In this document: in pieces, positions 1 to 8,280 of the stretch
How the letters are laid out: each line of letters starts with the position of its first letter
Position numbering within the stretch: the first letter of the stretch is position 1
NCBI GenBank assembly: GCA_028683955.1
Contig: JAQUGR010000005.1
Location: 50,871-114,870 of the forward strand
DNA length: 64,000 nt
Origin: Bacillota bacterium
Lineage (GTDB): Bacteria; Bacillota; TC1
Reading direction: 5' to 3'
The notes under the pieces: generated by a model
The model's input: only the letters and a program-made list of their open reading frames with translations
Told to the model about the DNA's origin: nothing
Database searches by the model: none
Position numbers and translations under genes: made by a program

Positions 1-295
1 CACCTTCTCCTTGTGTCTCTATTTTTTGATTTGCTTCTAATTTGGTTATACAGCTTTTTATATTGGGAATTCCATTTAAGATAACACTACAATCTGAACA
101 CTGACCTATGCCGCAAAACAACCCTCTTTTTTCTTTTAACTTTCTTGTTATTCTAAAATATTTTATACCATTGGCAATTAATGCTCCTGCAATAGTGTCT
201 CCTTCTTTGCCAATATATTCCACACCATTGAAGGTAAAGGGTATATCAGCCCTCTCTTCAAAGTCTAGTATTGGATGTTCTTTAATTCTGTTCAT
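1..295 (-). CDS. (2Fe-2S)-binding protein, sarcosine oxidase alpha N-terminal / HcnA-like (partial)
   Basis: This is the N-terminal 98 residues of a minus-strand gene that runs off the left edge. The ATG at 293-295 follows an AAAGGGG ribosome binding site. The visible part holds a plant-ferredoxin-type cluster motif, CGIGQCSDC (C-x4-C-x2-C), with a further Cys about ten residues later. Small proteins of this type are subunits of amino-acid or amine dehydrogenases (sarcosine oxidase alpha N-terminus, hydrogen-cyanide synthase HcnA, proline/opine dehydrogenases), where the cluster passes electrons from the flavoprotein subunits. Those partners would lie outside the window, so the substrate cannot be assigned. 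A strong promoter lies upstream, with a hairpin and U-run in the leader between promoter and start. Confidence 0.8.
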   Translation of the reverse strand, partial: MNRIKEHPILDFEERADIPFTFNGVEYIGKEGDTIAGALIANGIKYFRITRKLKEKRGLFCGIGQCSDCSVILNGIPNIKSCITKLEANQKIETQGEG

Positions 296-325
296 AACAA
301 GCCCCTTTCCGTTTTTAACAAAAAA

Positions 326-351
326 GACCCACACTGCATCAGCAGTATGGG
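326..351 (-). terminator. Intrinsic terminator hairpin inside the leader of the (2Fe-2S) gene
   Basis: CCCACACTGC (328-337) pairs with GCAGTATGGG (342-351) around an ATCA loop. On the minus strand it is followed by a T-run (320-325). It lies downstream of the GerMN lipoprotein gene and can terminate that transcript. It also lies downstream of the promoter at 385-413 and only about 30 nt before the (2Fe-2S) start, so it may act as an attenuator. Confidence 0.75.
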
Positions 352-384
352 CCCAAACCAGTTAATAATATCTAATTCAATTGC

Positions 385-413
385 ATTATATAATATGTTT
401 TTTTAAATATCAA
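385..413 (-). promoter_or_regulatory. Sigma-A-type promoter for the (2Fe-2S) gene
   Basis: Reading the minus strand, TTGATA (408-413) and TATAAT (385-390) are separated by exactly 17 bases. The expected start near 378 gives a leader of about 83 nt that contains the 326-351 hairpin. Confidence 0.7.
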
Positions 414-430
414 GTTTTTGATTAAATTAT

Positions 431-1492
431 TTAATTCAACTTAATAGCTTTTGAATAATCTGCTTTTAAATATTCACCGTTTTGAAGGTAAATATGTCCT
501 GATGAATAATTATCTCCATCAATTGTTGGAATTACTTTATCAGCACTGTAATATGATCCAAATGTGCTTACTATTGAGTGAAGTAACATTGTTTCATAAT
601 ATGATCCTGCACTCATTTCAGATATAAAAGCCCCACTTAAATCGATATGTACTGTGGCATATTTATCAAGGTACAAAGAATTTATCTTAGTATTGGTTGT
701 TAGAACATTTCCAATATTCAGATTTTTCATGCCATCTGTATATTTAGCTTTATAGGCACTTTCAAGCACTTGTCTTGTAATGTCGTTAGTGTTAAATTCT
801 ACATTGGCTACTATGTAGTAGTATTTATCCTTATCAAGATTAGGGTAATAAAATCTTACTTGGCTAGTATATGGCATATCATTTACTACTTTTTCTAGTG
901 AAGAGCTTATTTCATCTGTACCAGTTATATATTTACTTTGAACTAAGCCTACATCTTTAGCATAATAATCTTTTGTAGTTCCATTTGAATCTATAGTTGT
1001 TACTTCTATTGCATTAAATTCTCCATAAGGAACTGTGACTTTAACATCTATTCCTGTAATTTCTCTTTTGTTCCCATCAGCCAATGTCCAAGAATTACCT
1101 TTTACTAACGGTTCTTGTAACAAGATATTTTCAGTAAAATCACTTATTAAACTTGGATTTCTAAGATAGTCTTCTCTATAATAGGTTTCGCCTTGTGTAT
1201 AAAGTTCCTTAAGTACTCCATCTTTAAGTTCATAAATTTTAGCAAGTGATGTTCCAGGATTGTCGACTTTTACTTGGAATCTATCTTCTAGCGTATAGTC
1301 AACAAAAGTGGAATATTCTGCAAACTCATTACCATCACCTTTATAAAAATATTTAGTGTCTTCTAATACTGGGTAATAGTCTGCAAGTTTTAATTCATCA
1401 GTTGTATTATTATTATTGTTGTCTGTTGTCTGATTGCAACCAAAGGCTAAAACAACCATTAATAGCAACAATATTGTTAAAATTCTTCTCAT
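431..1492 (-). CDS. GerMN-domain lipoprotein
   Basis: A 353-residue exported lipoprotein. The N-terminus MRRILTILLLLMVVLAFGC is a lipoprotein signal with a lipobox ending at Cys19. It is followed by an Asn/Thr-rich linker and a middle domain of unknown function. The C-terminal third, rich in hydrophobic strands (YYYIVANVEF...NVLTTNTKINS...ATVHIDLSGAF), resembles the GerMN fold found in spore germination protein GerM and other envelope lipoproteins of Gram-positive bacteria. The ATG at 1492 is preferred because GAGGTG lies 7-8 nt before it, while the longer GTG start would sit inside that site. The role is presumably at the outer face of the membrane; a sporulation or germination role is only inferred from the domain. 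Confidence 0.75.
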   Translation of the reverse strand: MRRILTILLLLMVVLAFGCNQTTDNNNNNTTDELKLADYYPVLEDTKYFYKGDGNEFAEYSTFVDYTLEDRFQVKVDNPGTSLAKIYELKDGVLKELYTQGETYYREDYLRNPSLISDFTENILLQEPLVKGNSWTLADGNKREITGIDVKVTVPYGEFNAIEVTTIDSNGTTKDYYAKDVGLVQSKYITGTDEISSSLEKVVNDMPYTSQVRFYYPNLDKDKYYYIVANVEFNTNDITRQVLESAYKAKYTDGMKNLNIGNVLTTNTKINSLYLDKYATVHIDLSGAFISEMSAGSYYETMLLHSIVSTFGSYYSADKVIPTIDGDNYSSGHIYLQNGEYLKADYSKAIKLN

Positions 1493-1575
1493 TGAAATCA
1501 CCTCATTTCAGTATATTTCCTAAATTAATTATATCATATATAAAATTTATTTTATCAATATTTTGACAAATAAAA

Positions 1576-1602
1576 GTCCCACCTTAAAACATAAGGTGGG
1601 AC
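1576..1602 (-). terminator. Intrinsic terminator after the TM2 gene
   Basis: GTCCCACCTTA (1576-1586) pairs with TAAGGTGGGAC (1592-1602); the minus-strand continuation is T-rich (TTTTATTT). It ends the minus-strand unit containing the TM2-domain gene. Confidence 0.8.
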
Positions 1603-1626
1603 ATATAAGACATTTTTAATTTAATT

Positions 1627-1848
1627 CTATTTAGCATCCCAATTTGACACTGGAAGTCCAGCTTGATCTGTAAAACTACCAACTATAATCATAATCAGGT
1701 CAATCAATGTACCAATACCACATATTCCACCAGTTAATAACCAAAGAATCCCTGTTCCTGTTTTACCTACATAGAAACGGTGAATTCCCAATACTCCAAC
1801 AAAGATACATAATAAAAGGGCTGTTAATCTTGATTTTGATGATTCCAT
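1627..1848 (-). CDS. TM2 domain membrane protein
   Basis: A 73-residue protein with two hydrophobic segments and the TM2 signature: a first helix ([19 protein letters not shown]) with the conserved G-xH-RFYxG turn, a glycine-rich second segment ([17 protein letters not shown]), then a short tail. TM2 proteins are small polytopic membrane proteins of unknown biochemical function. The ATG at 1848 is chosen because a good ribosome binding site (GGAAGGCGG) precedes it; a longer reading from a TTG codon would include that site. It lies just downstream of the VanZ-like gene. Confidence 0.85.
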   Translation of the reverse strand: MESSKSRLTALLLCIFVGVLGIHRFYVGKTGTGILWLLTGGICGIGTLIDLIMIIVGSFTDQAGLPVSNWDAK

Positions 1849-1919
1849 AATTTTACCGCCTTCCAAAAATATTTTATTATTTATATTATATTACTCAACA
1901 ATCTTATAGTCAAATATAT

Positions 1920-2423
1920 CTATGATTTCGATCTTTTCCTATTTATTATCATATAATATATAATATAACCAATTATTGCTCCCATAACATTAAAGATAAT
2001 ATCATCAATATCACTAATACCATTATTAAAAATCCATTGAAGAAACTCAATGGAAAAAGATATTAAACCAGCAAGTAATATTGTGGATAAAAACTTAAAC
2101 TTTCTACCCAATAAAATCCCCATTGGAATAAACCAGATAATATTACCAAGAGAAGGATATAAAAAGGTCCATAGGCCACCTCTTAATTGATAAATTGTCC
2201 ATACCAGAGGTTCCATTTGCCATTGTCCTCTAATCCCAAAAGGGTTTATACCACCTCTAATAACAGTTATCTCAATAAGTGCACCTAAATAAAAAATAGA
2301 CAAAACAACCGGAATGGATATTTTTTTATTTCTAAATTTTTGTACAACACTATAAACTATCAAAAGACCAAAAGCAAAAAGCAATGCTCTTAGAGTATAG
2401 AACAAAATACCTTGAAGTGACAT
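1920..2423 (-). CDS. VanZ-like family membrane protein
   Basis: A 167-residue protein with four to five predicted membrane segments. The central NIIWFIPMGILLG and the later SIEFLQWIFNNGISDIDDII stretch are hallmarks of the VanZ-like family, named after the teicoplanin-resistance accessory protein VanZ. Most members, including this one, are outside any van cluster and have no assigned function, so no antibiotic resistance should be read into it. The ATG has AAGGAG seven bases upstream. Neighbours are other small membrane proteins on the same strand. Confidence 0.85.
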   Translation of the reverse strand: MSLQGILFYTLRALLFAFGLLIVYSVVQKFRNKKISIPVVLSIFYLGALIEITVIRGGINPFGIRGQWQMEPLVWTIYQLRGGLWTFLYPSLGNIIWFIPMGILLGRKFKFLSTILLAGLISFSIEFLQWIFNNGISDIDDIIFNVMGAIIGYIIYYMIINRKRSKS

Positions 2424-2441
2424 GATTACTCCTTAATATAA

Positions 2442-2468
2442 AATAGGTGAAGTATAACTTCACCTATT
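2442..2468 (-). terminator. Hairpin terminator between the small membrane-protein genes
   Basis: AATAGGTGAAGT (2442-2453) pairs with ACTTCACCTATT (2457-2468) around a 3-base loop, directly after the stop of the 2493-2843 gene. The U-run is weak, so termination efficiency is uncertain. Confidence 0.6.
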
Positions 2469-2492
2469 AATAACTAATGTATAAAAATAATA

Positions 2493-2843
2493 TTAGTATG
2501 CATAACCACTATAACTTGCAACAATAGCCATTATAAAAAGAAAATAAAATATTGCTAAAATTATTCCCATTGCAATTGAAACTATAGTACCAATACCAAT
2601 CATCTTAAAAAACTTACCATAAAGTGTAATAACTTCCTCATAATCTCCAGCTGTTAAATCATCAGTTCTCATACTGATTTTTTTCAACTCATCAGTTGCA
2701 TTGTTTAATTTAATATAACCAAGTAACATGATAACCCCAACTGGAATACCAACACATGATAACATTGATAATCCACTAGTAATAAACCCAAATATTGCTA
2801 CAACTCGACCCCATGTAACGGCTTCTTTAATTTTTAAATTCAT
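2493..2843 (-). CDS. Small two-to-three-TM membrane protein (possibly DUF5362-like)
   Basis: A 116-residue protein with a hydrophobic N-terminal segment (VVAIFGFITSGLSMLSCVG, IPVGVIMLLGYIKL), a charged loop of about 30 residues and a C-terminal membrane segment (IVSIAMGIILAIFYFLFIMA). The layout resembles the DUF5362 family of uncharacterised membrane proteins, which I cannot confirm. The start is supported by GAGGGTGA upstream of the ATG. It sits just downstream of the bacteriocin transporter genes, with about 50 bp between, but nothing links it functionally to them. Confidence 0.6.
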   Translation of the reverse strand: MNLKIKEAVTWGRVVAIFGFITSGLSMLSCVGIPVGVIMLLGYIKLNNATDELKKISMRTDDLTAGDYEEVITLYGKFFKMIGIGTIVSIAMGIILAIFYFLFIMAIVASYSGYAY

Positions 2844-2892
2844 TTAATTCACCCTCTCAACATTATTTAGTTAATTGTATCATATCTTATCC

Positions 2893-3561
2893 TTATATTG
2901 AAGATGATATTAAATTGTCCATGGTAATCTTAATAATCTGGTTACATTCTTTTGCCACTTCCAGATTATGAGTTACTATCAAAATAGTTTTACCCTGTTT
3001 GTTCAAAGTATGCAGGAAGTCTAAAATCATGGAAGCATTTCTATCATCTAGCGAACCTGTAGGTTCATCAGCTAAAATTACCTCACAAGGTTTAAGCAAA
3101 GCTCTGGCAATGGATACTCTTTGTTGTTCTCCCCCACTTAGTTGAAATACTTTCTTATTACCAAAGCCTTCTAGACCTACTTTAGCCAGTATCTTCTTCT
3201 TCATTTCTTCTTTTTTAAAAATACTTTCATTAACATACTTTAATCCAATGTCCAGATTATAGTCTACTGTTTGATTATCTATTAAGGCAAAATTTTGAAA
3301 AAGATAATTAATCTTCGACCTTAAATATCTGGTCTTTTGACCTACGTATTTATCATTGATTGTCTCTTCGTCAATTATCAGTTTACCCCTATCAGCCTTC
3401 TCTAAAAGTCCAATAATATTTAAAAGGGTGGTTTTACCAGATCCACTTTCGCCTACTATTGCGGTCATACTTCCTCTTGGTATTTCTAGATTAATATTTT
3501 TTAATATGACCTGGTCTCCGAACTTTTTACTTATATCTTTTAATTTTATTATTGGTTCCAT
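2893..3561 (-). CDS. ABC transporter ATP-binding protein of a lactococcin-972-type bacteriocin locus
   Basis: A 222-residue MacB/LolD-type ATPase. It has Walker A GESGSGKTT, a Q-loop (YLFQNFALID), the ABC signature LSGGEQQRVSIARALL, Walker B VILADEP and the switch His in IVTHN. It matches the ATPase subfamily that regularly accompanies lactococcin-972-like peptides and their large 7-TM partner protein. It starts one base after the stop of the 7-TM gene, so the two are translationally linked and presumably form one complex that exports the peptide or protects the producer. Known family members have been annotated both as export and as immunity components; the sequence does not decide between them. 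Confidence 0.9.
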   Translation of the reverse strand: MEPIIKLKDISKKFGDQVILKNINLEIPRGSMTAIVGESGSGKTTLLNIIGLLEKADRGKLIIDEETINDKYVGQKTRYLRSKINYLFQNFALIDNQTVDYNLDIGLKYVNESIFKKEEMKKKILAKVGLEGFGNKKVFQLSGGEQQRVSIARALLKPCEVILADEPTGSLDDRNASMILDFLHTLNKQGKTILIVTHNLEVAKECNQIIKITMDNLISSSI

Positions 3562-3562
3562 T

Positions 3563-5767
3563 TTAGTTTCCTTTCAGTATGTCCTTAATATTTTTTCTTT
3601 CATATATTCTAATGAAAATATATGAAGTAATTAAATCAAGAAGGAGTATACAAATTAATAAAATAGTCAAGGCTATCATCTCTGTTTTATTCCAGTGGAC
3701 AAAGTAGAAAGCTGGTAAATAGATGATATATAGCAACATAGTATTTAAAAGTTTCTTCCCATGTCGTGCCATAAAACTGTAGCCATTTAGCATTTTAATG
3801 CTTAATTCCATTTTTTCCTTTTCCATATAGATCATGATGGAGTAGGCTATTAGTATTCCAATGGTTATGCCAGCAATCCCGAATATAACTGCTATTTGAC
3901 TAAGTGCATCAAGGTAGAAGTTAACTTGACCTGCAACACTTCCATATATACTGTAAGCTTGAAAATAATAGGCACTAAGTCCTAGTTCAGCTACCTTATC
4001 ACTTATGGAAATAAAGGGTTCTTCCGGATTATCAGTCTTAATAAAGTAACCTCCATTATTTGATATATCATATATCATACTTGCTTTATTAGTATTTACA
4101 ACTACCACTCTATCCTTGACCATATTATTAGTCTCAGGACTGATAGATAAATCATAAGTAAAGTATTCCTGGCCATTTCTTATTATTATAATCTCTAACT
4201 TCCCAAACTCCTTGTCAAAATATTCTGGTGCAGCTTCAAAACCTGCTTTTTGCTCTTTTAATCTCCCCTCTTTAAATTGGATTGGCATATCATGAATTGA
4301 ATACCAATTATTTTCAAAACTATATTTAATATCATCTGCGTAGCTAGCATATTTTTCAGGCACCAATATATAATTAATATTTTCACTATCGTTAACAACA
4401 ACCTTTTTATTATTAATATCATAAATAGGATATTTTTTTAGATAATTATTATTTATATTAATACTTCTATATATAATATTTTCTAATTCTCTTAGTTTTG
4501 GATCTATTGCCTCACTTTTAGAGTCTTCATCTACTTTAAATTGAATACCACCTTGTTCATTAGCATATACATAAAGTTTTTTATTCTGAACCATTTCCCA
4601 TATCATATCTTCGAAGGTAGGATTTTGATTATCATAACTTAAAGATACTTGAGCATAATTGATGGTATCCTCCCATTTCTTAACATTCTCAAAATAGAAG
4701 TTATATACAGGAACATATAGCTTTAGCGCAAAAATGAATAAACCAATAAGAATACCAGTAAAAACAATCTTAAAACCACCGCTTAAACGTTTAACAATAT
4801 GTACAGGTTTCATATTCTTAATAGCAGAAGAAATTGTAATTCTATTAATGTATGACAGAGGTATTAAAAGAATTAACAAAACTACTAAAAATAAAATACT
4901 TGTATATATAAAGGATTTAAATACTAACTCCATATATAACAAACTACTAAATTTAAAATACAAAAGACCAATAATTATATAGCTAATTATTACCCCAATC
5001 AAAAAGACTAGCCCAATACCTCTAACATATTCCCACTTTAATCTTCTAACACTATAACCATTTAACTTTTTAACTCCAAGATCCTTAAATCTTGATATTA
5101 AATCATAAACAACTACCAATATAGATAAAAGAAAGACAATTATCATAGGTATAATTTTTAAGATTGGTGGTATTACTACTCTTGTATTATGAAAACCACT
5201 TTCTCTACTAACTTCCACCCCTAAATTACTTTTAAGGTCATTTAGGAATGAATCAAATTTAGCCTTTTCAACATTTACTGAGTAATACCCAGATAAGACA
5301 TATTTCTCACTTTTTAGGTTTTCAAAGGTAGCTATTTTAAAGCTAATATCAGGGTTTAAAACTAATATTTTCCCCACCATACTTTTATCTTCAGTATTTT
5401 TACTGCTTAAATAATTGTTGCTCTTATCATAATCACCTAACCCTTTGCCTGTTATCCTTATATTCCCAAAAACCTTATTACTATCTTTCATATATACGTA
5501 TTTAATTAAATTCAAGGTCTGACCTGGTGGGTTGTTATAGACCTTATATATAATATCCGCATCATACTCTTCTGCTACTTTTTGTATGGTATCTATTGTT
5601 GAAACTCTATTGCGTTCATTAATTTCTTTTTCAATTTTTATTGTTATCGATTGTTCTTCTCCGCTTTTAAATATTTTATCGTTCAAAGAATTGTTTTGCA
5701 TATCATAAAATACAAAGAAAGAGAGGAGAATATTGATTATAAATAGACTTAATAATATTTTACGCAC
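3563..5767 (-). CDS. Bacteriocin-associated 7-TM integral membrane protein (DUF1430-type)
   Basis: A 734-residue permease-like protein. There is one N-terminal membrane helix, then an extracytoplasmic domain (about residues 30-200), a block of membrane helices (about 205-340), a second large outside domain (about 360-610), and three more helices to the end. This is the architecture of the 'bacteriocin-associated integral membrane protein / putative immunity' family linked to lactococcin 972. It starts with GTG, supported by GAGAGGTGA upstream. It is flanked by the bacteriocin gene upstream (about 45 bp) and its ATPase downstream (1 bp), so it is most likely the membrane half of a MacB-like ABC system. 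Confidence 0.85.
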   Translation of the reverse strand: MRKILLSLFIINILLSFFVFYDMQNNSLNDKIFKSGEEQSITIKIEKEINERNRVSTIDTIQKVAEEYDADIIYKVYNNPPGQTLNLIKYVYMKDSNKVFGNIRITGKGLGDYDKSNNYLSSKNTEDKSMVGKILVLNPDISFKIATFENLKSEKYVLSGYYSVNVEKAKFDSFLNDLKSNLGVEVSRESGFHNTRVVIPPILKIIPMIIVFLLSILVVVYDLISRFKDLGVKKLNGYSVRRLKWEYVRGIGLVFLIGVIISYIIIGLLYFKFSSLLYMELVFKSFIYTSILFLVVLLILLIPLSYINRITISSAIKNMKPVHIVKRLSGGFKIVFTGILIGLFIFALKLYVPVYNFYFENVKKWEDTINYAQVSLSYDNQNPTFEDMIWEMVQNKKLYVYANEQGGIQFKVDEDSKSEAIDPKLRELENIIYRSININNNYLKKYPIYDINNKKVVVNDSENINYILVPEKYASYADDIKYSFENNWYSIHDMPIQFKEGRLKEQKAGFEAAPEYFDKEFGKLEIIIIRNGQEYFTYDLSISPETNNMVKDRVVVVNTNKASMIYDISNNGGYFIKTDNPEEPFISISDKVAELGLSAYYFQAYSIYGSVAGQVNFYLDALSQIAVIFGIAGITIGILIAYSIMIYMEKEKMELSIKMLNGYSFMARHGKKLLNTMLLYIIYLPAFYFVHWNKTEMIALTILLICILLLDLITSYIFIRIYERKNIKDILKGN

Positions 5768-5813
5768 TGGTTCACCTCTCTTTCTTCTTTTGACTAGATA
5801 GAACTTTTATTAA

Positions 5814-6191
5814 CTAATAATTTAAATAATCATAGTAGGAACGCCATTGCCAAGGATACCAATAGGTCGCTATTTTTGCATAAGACCAAGAATTCGCGAT
5901 TTTATAATACCTTTGATTCACAAATAGAGTGCCAGATGAAAATACCTGAGTAGTATCCTGAATTACTGATGAACGATGCCAATTAGGATGCCAATAATTA
6001 GAATATTGCCTTTGTTGCCATATCGCATTATACTGAACACCATAATCCCAAAGACCACCACCTACATTTACCACCATTGCTTTTGCAGGATTTGTAATGA
6101 CCAAACCCATACCTAAAAGCAAAACTGCTCCCAAGATTAATTTTATCTTTAAGCTGCTCCAAATACCTTTCATTGCTTTGTTTTCTTCCAT
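5814..6191 (-). CDS. Lactococcin 972 family bacteriocin precursor
   Basis: A 125-residue precursor. The start at 6191 has AAAGAAAGGAG seven bases upstream. Residues 1-38 form a Sec signal peptide (basic start, hydrophobic core LILGAVLLLGMGLVI, cleavage after NPAKA). The predicted mature part of about 87 residues begins MVVNVGGGLWDYG and is rich in Trp, Tyr, Ser and Asn with the family pattern GGxWxYG ... YSNYWHP ... HRSS and an aromatic end (WSYAKIATYWYPW). Lactococcin 972 is a non-lantibiotic secreted peptide that blocks septum formation by binding lipid II. Family assignment rests on this pattern and on the two diagnostic downstream genes. The mature part is longer than the 66 residues of lactococcin 972. 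Confidence 0.88.
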   Translation of the reverse strand: MEENKAMKGIWSSLKIKLILGAVLLLGMGLVITNPAKAMVVNVGGGLWDYGVQYNAIWQQRQYSNYWHPNWHRSSVIQDTTQVFSSGTLFVNQRYYKIANSWSYAKIATYWYPWQWRSYYDYLNY

Positions 6192-6315
6192 GTTTTTTCT
6201 CCTTTCTTTAAAATATTTATTCATTGCAATAAATAACAAACATAAGTAACACTCTAATCTATATTTCATAAATCCTAATTAAAAAACTCATCTACATCAA
6301 ATAAAACACCAATTA

Positions 6316-7185
6316 TTAAATACTCTTAATTAACCTAAATAATAAAAATCCTACTGAAAGTCCTAAAGAAATCATAAATACATATTTAAATACAAAATAA
6401 CCTTTAATAATATTTTTATTACCACCAAAAATTTCCCTAACTCTTAGCTCTTCACTGTAGGTAGACCACCAAACTTTACTAATTAAAATCAAAACAATCA
6501 TCCCCACTAATATTAAGCCATAGTAAAATTTAAATTTCATACTTTTAAATTCATCACCCGCTGTATCAAAATAAGATAATTCCAAAGGCTTAAGCTTAAT
6601 CACCTTTTCTTCTTCTAATTCTTTAAACAATGCCAGACTATTATTACCCTCTATTTTATAAATACCGTTATAATTTTTAACCTCATCTCCAAAATTCATT
6701 ATTAAATAATAACTATTCTCTTTAAAATCAAACTCGCTATTTTTAATGTATCCAAAAATATCCACTTTCAATTTATTATTATTTCCAGTAATTATGTATT
6801 TTTTCATAACTACCCTGTTATATTTCACATATTCCTTTTCACCTAGATAAACACCCAAAGCACCTGCCACATAATTTTTATTCTTCACCAAAAAAGGCTT
6901 ATAGCTGCTTTTTGGGTTAAAATAGTAATAAGTGAAACCATCATCAGTTTTTATTTCTGTAACATTCGTTTCTTTAATAACCTTCTTTAGTTTTTCCAGG
7001 TCCTTTTCATTTGCAACTTGCAGAAAGAATTCATTGGCATCCTTTGTAAAATAATTATTTGAATTAATGGTTATTATCCTTAAATTATTAACATTAGTTA
7101 TTAAAGTAAGAATCGAAAAACTTATAATGATACCAACTATAATCAAATATTTATTTCTTAAAAGACTTATAAGTACTCTTTTCAT
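6316..7185 (-). CDS. Half-size MacB/FtsX-like membrane protein in the bacteriocin locus
   Basis: A 289-residue protein with one N-terminal membrane helix (YLIIVGIIISFSILTLIT), an outside domain of about 190 residues, and two C-terminal helices (YGLILVGMIVLILI and FVFKYVFMISLGLSVGFLLF). It looks like a reduced version of a MacB-type permease, which would normally have three C-terminal helices. A cytoplasmic motif SEELRVREIFGGNKNIIKGY between the last helices resembles the coupling-helix region of FtsX permeases (typically 'R..EigilRAlGas...I'). It lies 124 bp upstream of the bacteriocin gene on the same strand. Its role is unknown; an accessory exporter or immunity function is an inference from context. 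Confidence 0.6.
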   Translation of the reverse strand: MKRVLISLLRNKYLIIVGIIISFSILTLITNVNNLRIITINSNNYFTKDANEFFLQVANEKDLEKLKKVIKETNVTEIKTDDGFTYYYFNPKSSYKPFLVKNKNYVAGALGVYLGEKEYVKYNRVVMKKYIITGNNNKLKVDIFGYIKNSEFDFKENSYYLIMNFGDEVKNYNGIYKIEGNNSLALFKELEEEKVIKLKPLELSYFDTAGDEFKSMKFKFYYGLILVGMIVLILISKVWWSTYSEELRVREIFGGNKNIIKGYFVFKYVFMISLGLSVGFLLFRLIKSI

Positions 7186-7246
7186 GAAATTCTCCTTATT
7201 TTTAAAGTTTCATTTATAAATTCAAATATTTAATGACAATTCATAA

Positions 7247-7510
7247 TTAAAAAACATCATCACCTAACAACCCCAACCTTTTAAACAACCTAATATTCCT
7301 ATAAATACTCATCAAAGAAATAAAATAACCCTCCTCCATAAGAGCATCATGAACCCTCTTTGCTAAAATAAGCTCCTTTTCATCACCCACAATCATAAAT
7401 GAATCCGGCCTCCCATACTCACTCAGAAAAAAAGACAACATCCTCAATCTCTGTGAAGTCGCCACCAGACCATGACACCTTAAAATATTCAAAACATCCC
7501 ATCTATCCAT
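7247..7510 (-). CDS. Truncated Fur-like winged-helix protein
   Basis: About 87 residues from the ATG at 7510 (a TTG at 7525 with GAGG upstream is an alternative start). Residues HGLVATSQRLRMLSFFLSE and YFISLMSIYRNIRLFKRLGL resemble the DNA-binding half of Fur/PerR/Zur proteins (GLRxTxQR...ISxxTVYRxLxxLxxxGL). The usual metal-binding and dimerisation half, with its His/Cys residues, is absent: the protein ends right after the winged helix. It follows a small HTH gene by about 40 bp. It could be a stand-alone DNA-binding domain or a decayed regulator. Confidence 0.5.
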   Translation of the reverse strand: MDRWDVLNILRCHGLVATSQRLRMLSFFLSEYGRPDSFMIVGDEKELILAKRVHDALMEEGYFISLMSIYRNIRLFKRLGLLGDDVF

Positions 7511-7551
7511 CAAAAATACACCCAAAATAATTACCTCAACTTTAAATTGAA

Positions 7552-7749
7552 TTAATCCCCAAAAAAAATTGCATCCAACGATATATCCAAAACAACACAA
7601 ATAGCCTGAAGTCTTTCTATACTAGCCGCTTCAACATTCTTTTCTATTCTAATATAACTTGTATAGGGTATATTACTTAATTCAGCCACTCGCTTCTTGC
7701 TAAAACCCTTGTTTTCTCTATGCTCCCTTAAGGATAAAACCCTAGCCAT
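7552..7749 (-). CDS. Small XRE-family HTH protein
   Basis: A 65-residue protein consisting essentially of one Cro/C1-type helix-turn-helix (LREHRENKGFSKKRVAEL ... SYIRIEKNVEAASIERLQAI). The start at 7749 is set by GGAGGTGA eight bases upstream. It is transcribed away from the XRE repressor gene at 7910 and toward the Fur-like fragment, with about 160 bp between the two HTH starts. Function unknown beyond DNA binding; it may regulate the adjacent small genes or the bacteriocin locus. Confidence 0.7.
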   Translation of the reverse strand: MARVLSLREHRENKGFSKKRVAELSNIPYTSYIRIEKNVEAASIERLQAICVVLDISLDAIFFGD

Positions 7750-7863
7750 CAACGTCACCTCCCTAACCAACATCATAATCAATTTAAAATTGAATGTCAA
7801 TAATAATATAAACTTTTAACATAAATTAAATAGATAAAAAACCAACTAAATATAAAATATATA

Positions 7864-7892
7864 TTGTTAGCCATAATAAAATAACATATAAT
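7864..7892 (+). promoter_or_regulatory. Promoter of the XRE repressor gene with overlapping inverted repeat
   Basis: TTGTTA (7864-7869) and TATAAT (7887-7892) are 17 bp apart. TGTTA (7865-7869) and TAACA just before the -10 form an inverted repeat across the promoter, a plausible autoregulatory operator. The predicted start near 7899 leaves a leader of only about 11 nt before the ATG at 7910. Confidence 0.6.
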
Positions 7893-7909
7893 GAATGAGA
7901 GGTGATCAA

Positions 7910-8263
7910 ATGATCTCAGACAGAATAAAAAAACTAAGAGAAAAAAACAATATAACCCAAGCAGACCTGGCCAAAGCCATTGGAGTAACAACCAGTGCCG
8001 TATCAGCCTGGGAAAAGGGAGTCAACGAACCAAGAATGGGCGCAGTACACAAAATAGCCCAATACTTCAACGTTACCAAAAGCTATTTGGTCAATGATGA
8101 AGACTCTCCAATATATGATCAACAAGCAATAATGATAGCAGAAACACTAATCAAATATGAAAACCAAGACCTTGCCCAACTGATGAAAAAAATAAGCAAA
8201 ATGGACAAGAAAGAAAAAGATAAAATAATCAAAATCATACAAACACTAGTCAACGAAGACTAG
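7910..8263 (+). CDS. XRE-family transcriptional repressor (phage-repressor-like)
   Basis: A 117-residue protein with an N-terminal Cro/C1 helix-turn-helix (ISDRIKKLREKNNITQADLA ... TTSAVSAWEKGVNEPR, residues about 4-60) and a charged, Lys-rich C-terminal helix region (about 70-117) likely for dimerisation. The ATG at 7910 is preferred over 7895 because GAGAGGTGA lies directly upstream of it. It is one of few plus-strand genes here, divergent from the small HTH gene. It ends just before a bidirectional terminator. Confidence 0.85.
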   Translation: MISDRIKKLREKNNITQADLAKAIGVTTSAVSAWEKGVNEPRMGAVHKIAQYFNVTKSYLVNDEDSPIYDQQAIMIAETLIKYENQDLAQLMKKISKMDKKEKDKIIKIIQTLVNED

Positions 8264-8280
8264 ACTATAAAAAATAAACA

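Noticed and set aside
108..365. An 85-residue plus-strand frame at the left end
   Set aside because: It is the antisense of the (2Fe-2S) gene and its leader hairpin.
1920..2423. Glycopeptide resistance from the VanZ-like gene
   Set aside because: VanZ-like proteins are common in Firmicutes and no other van gene is present.
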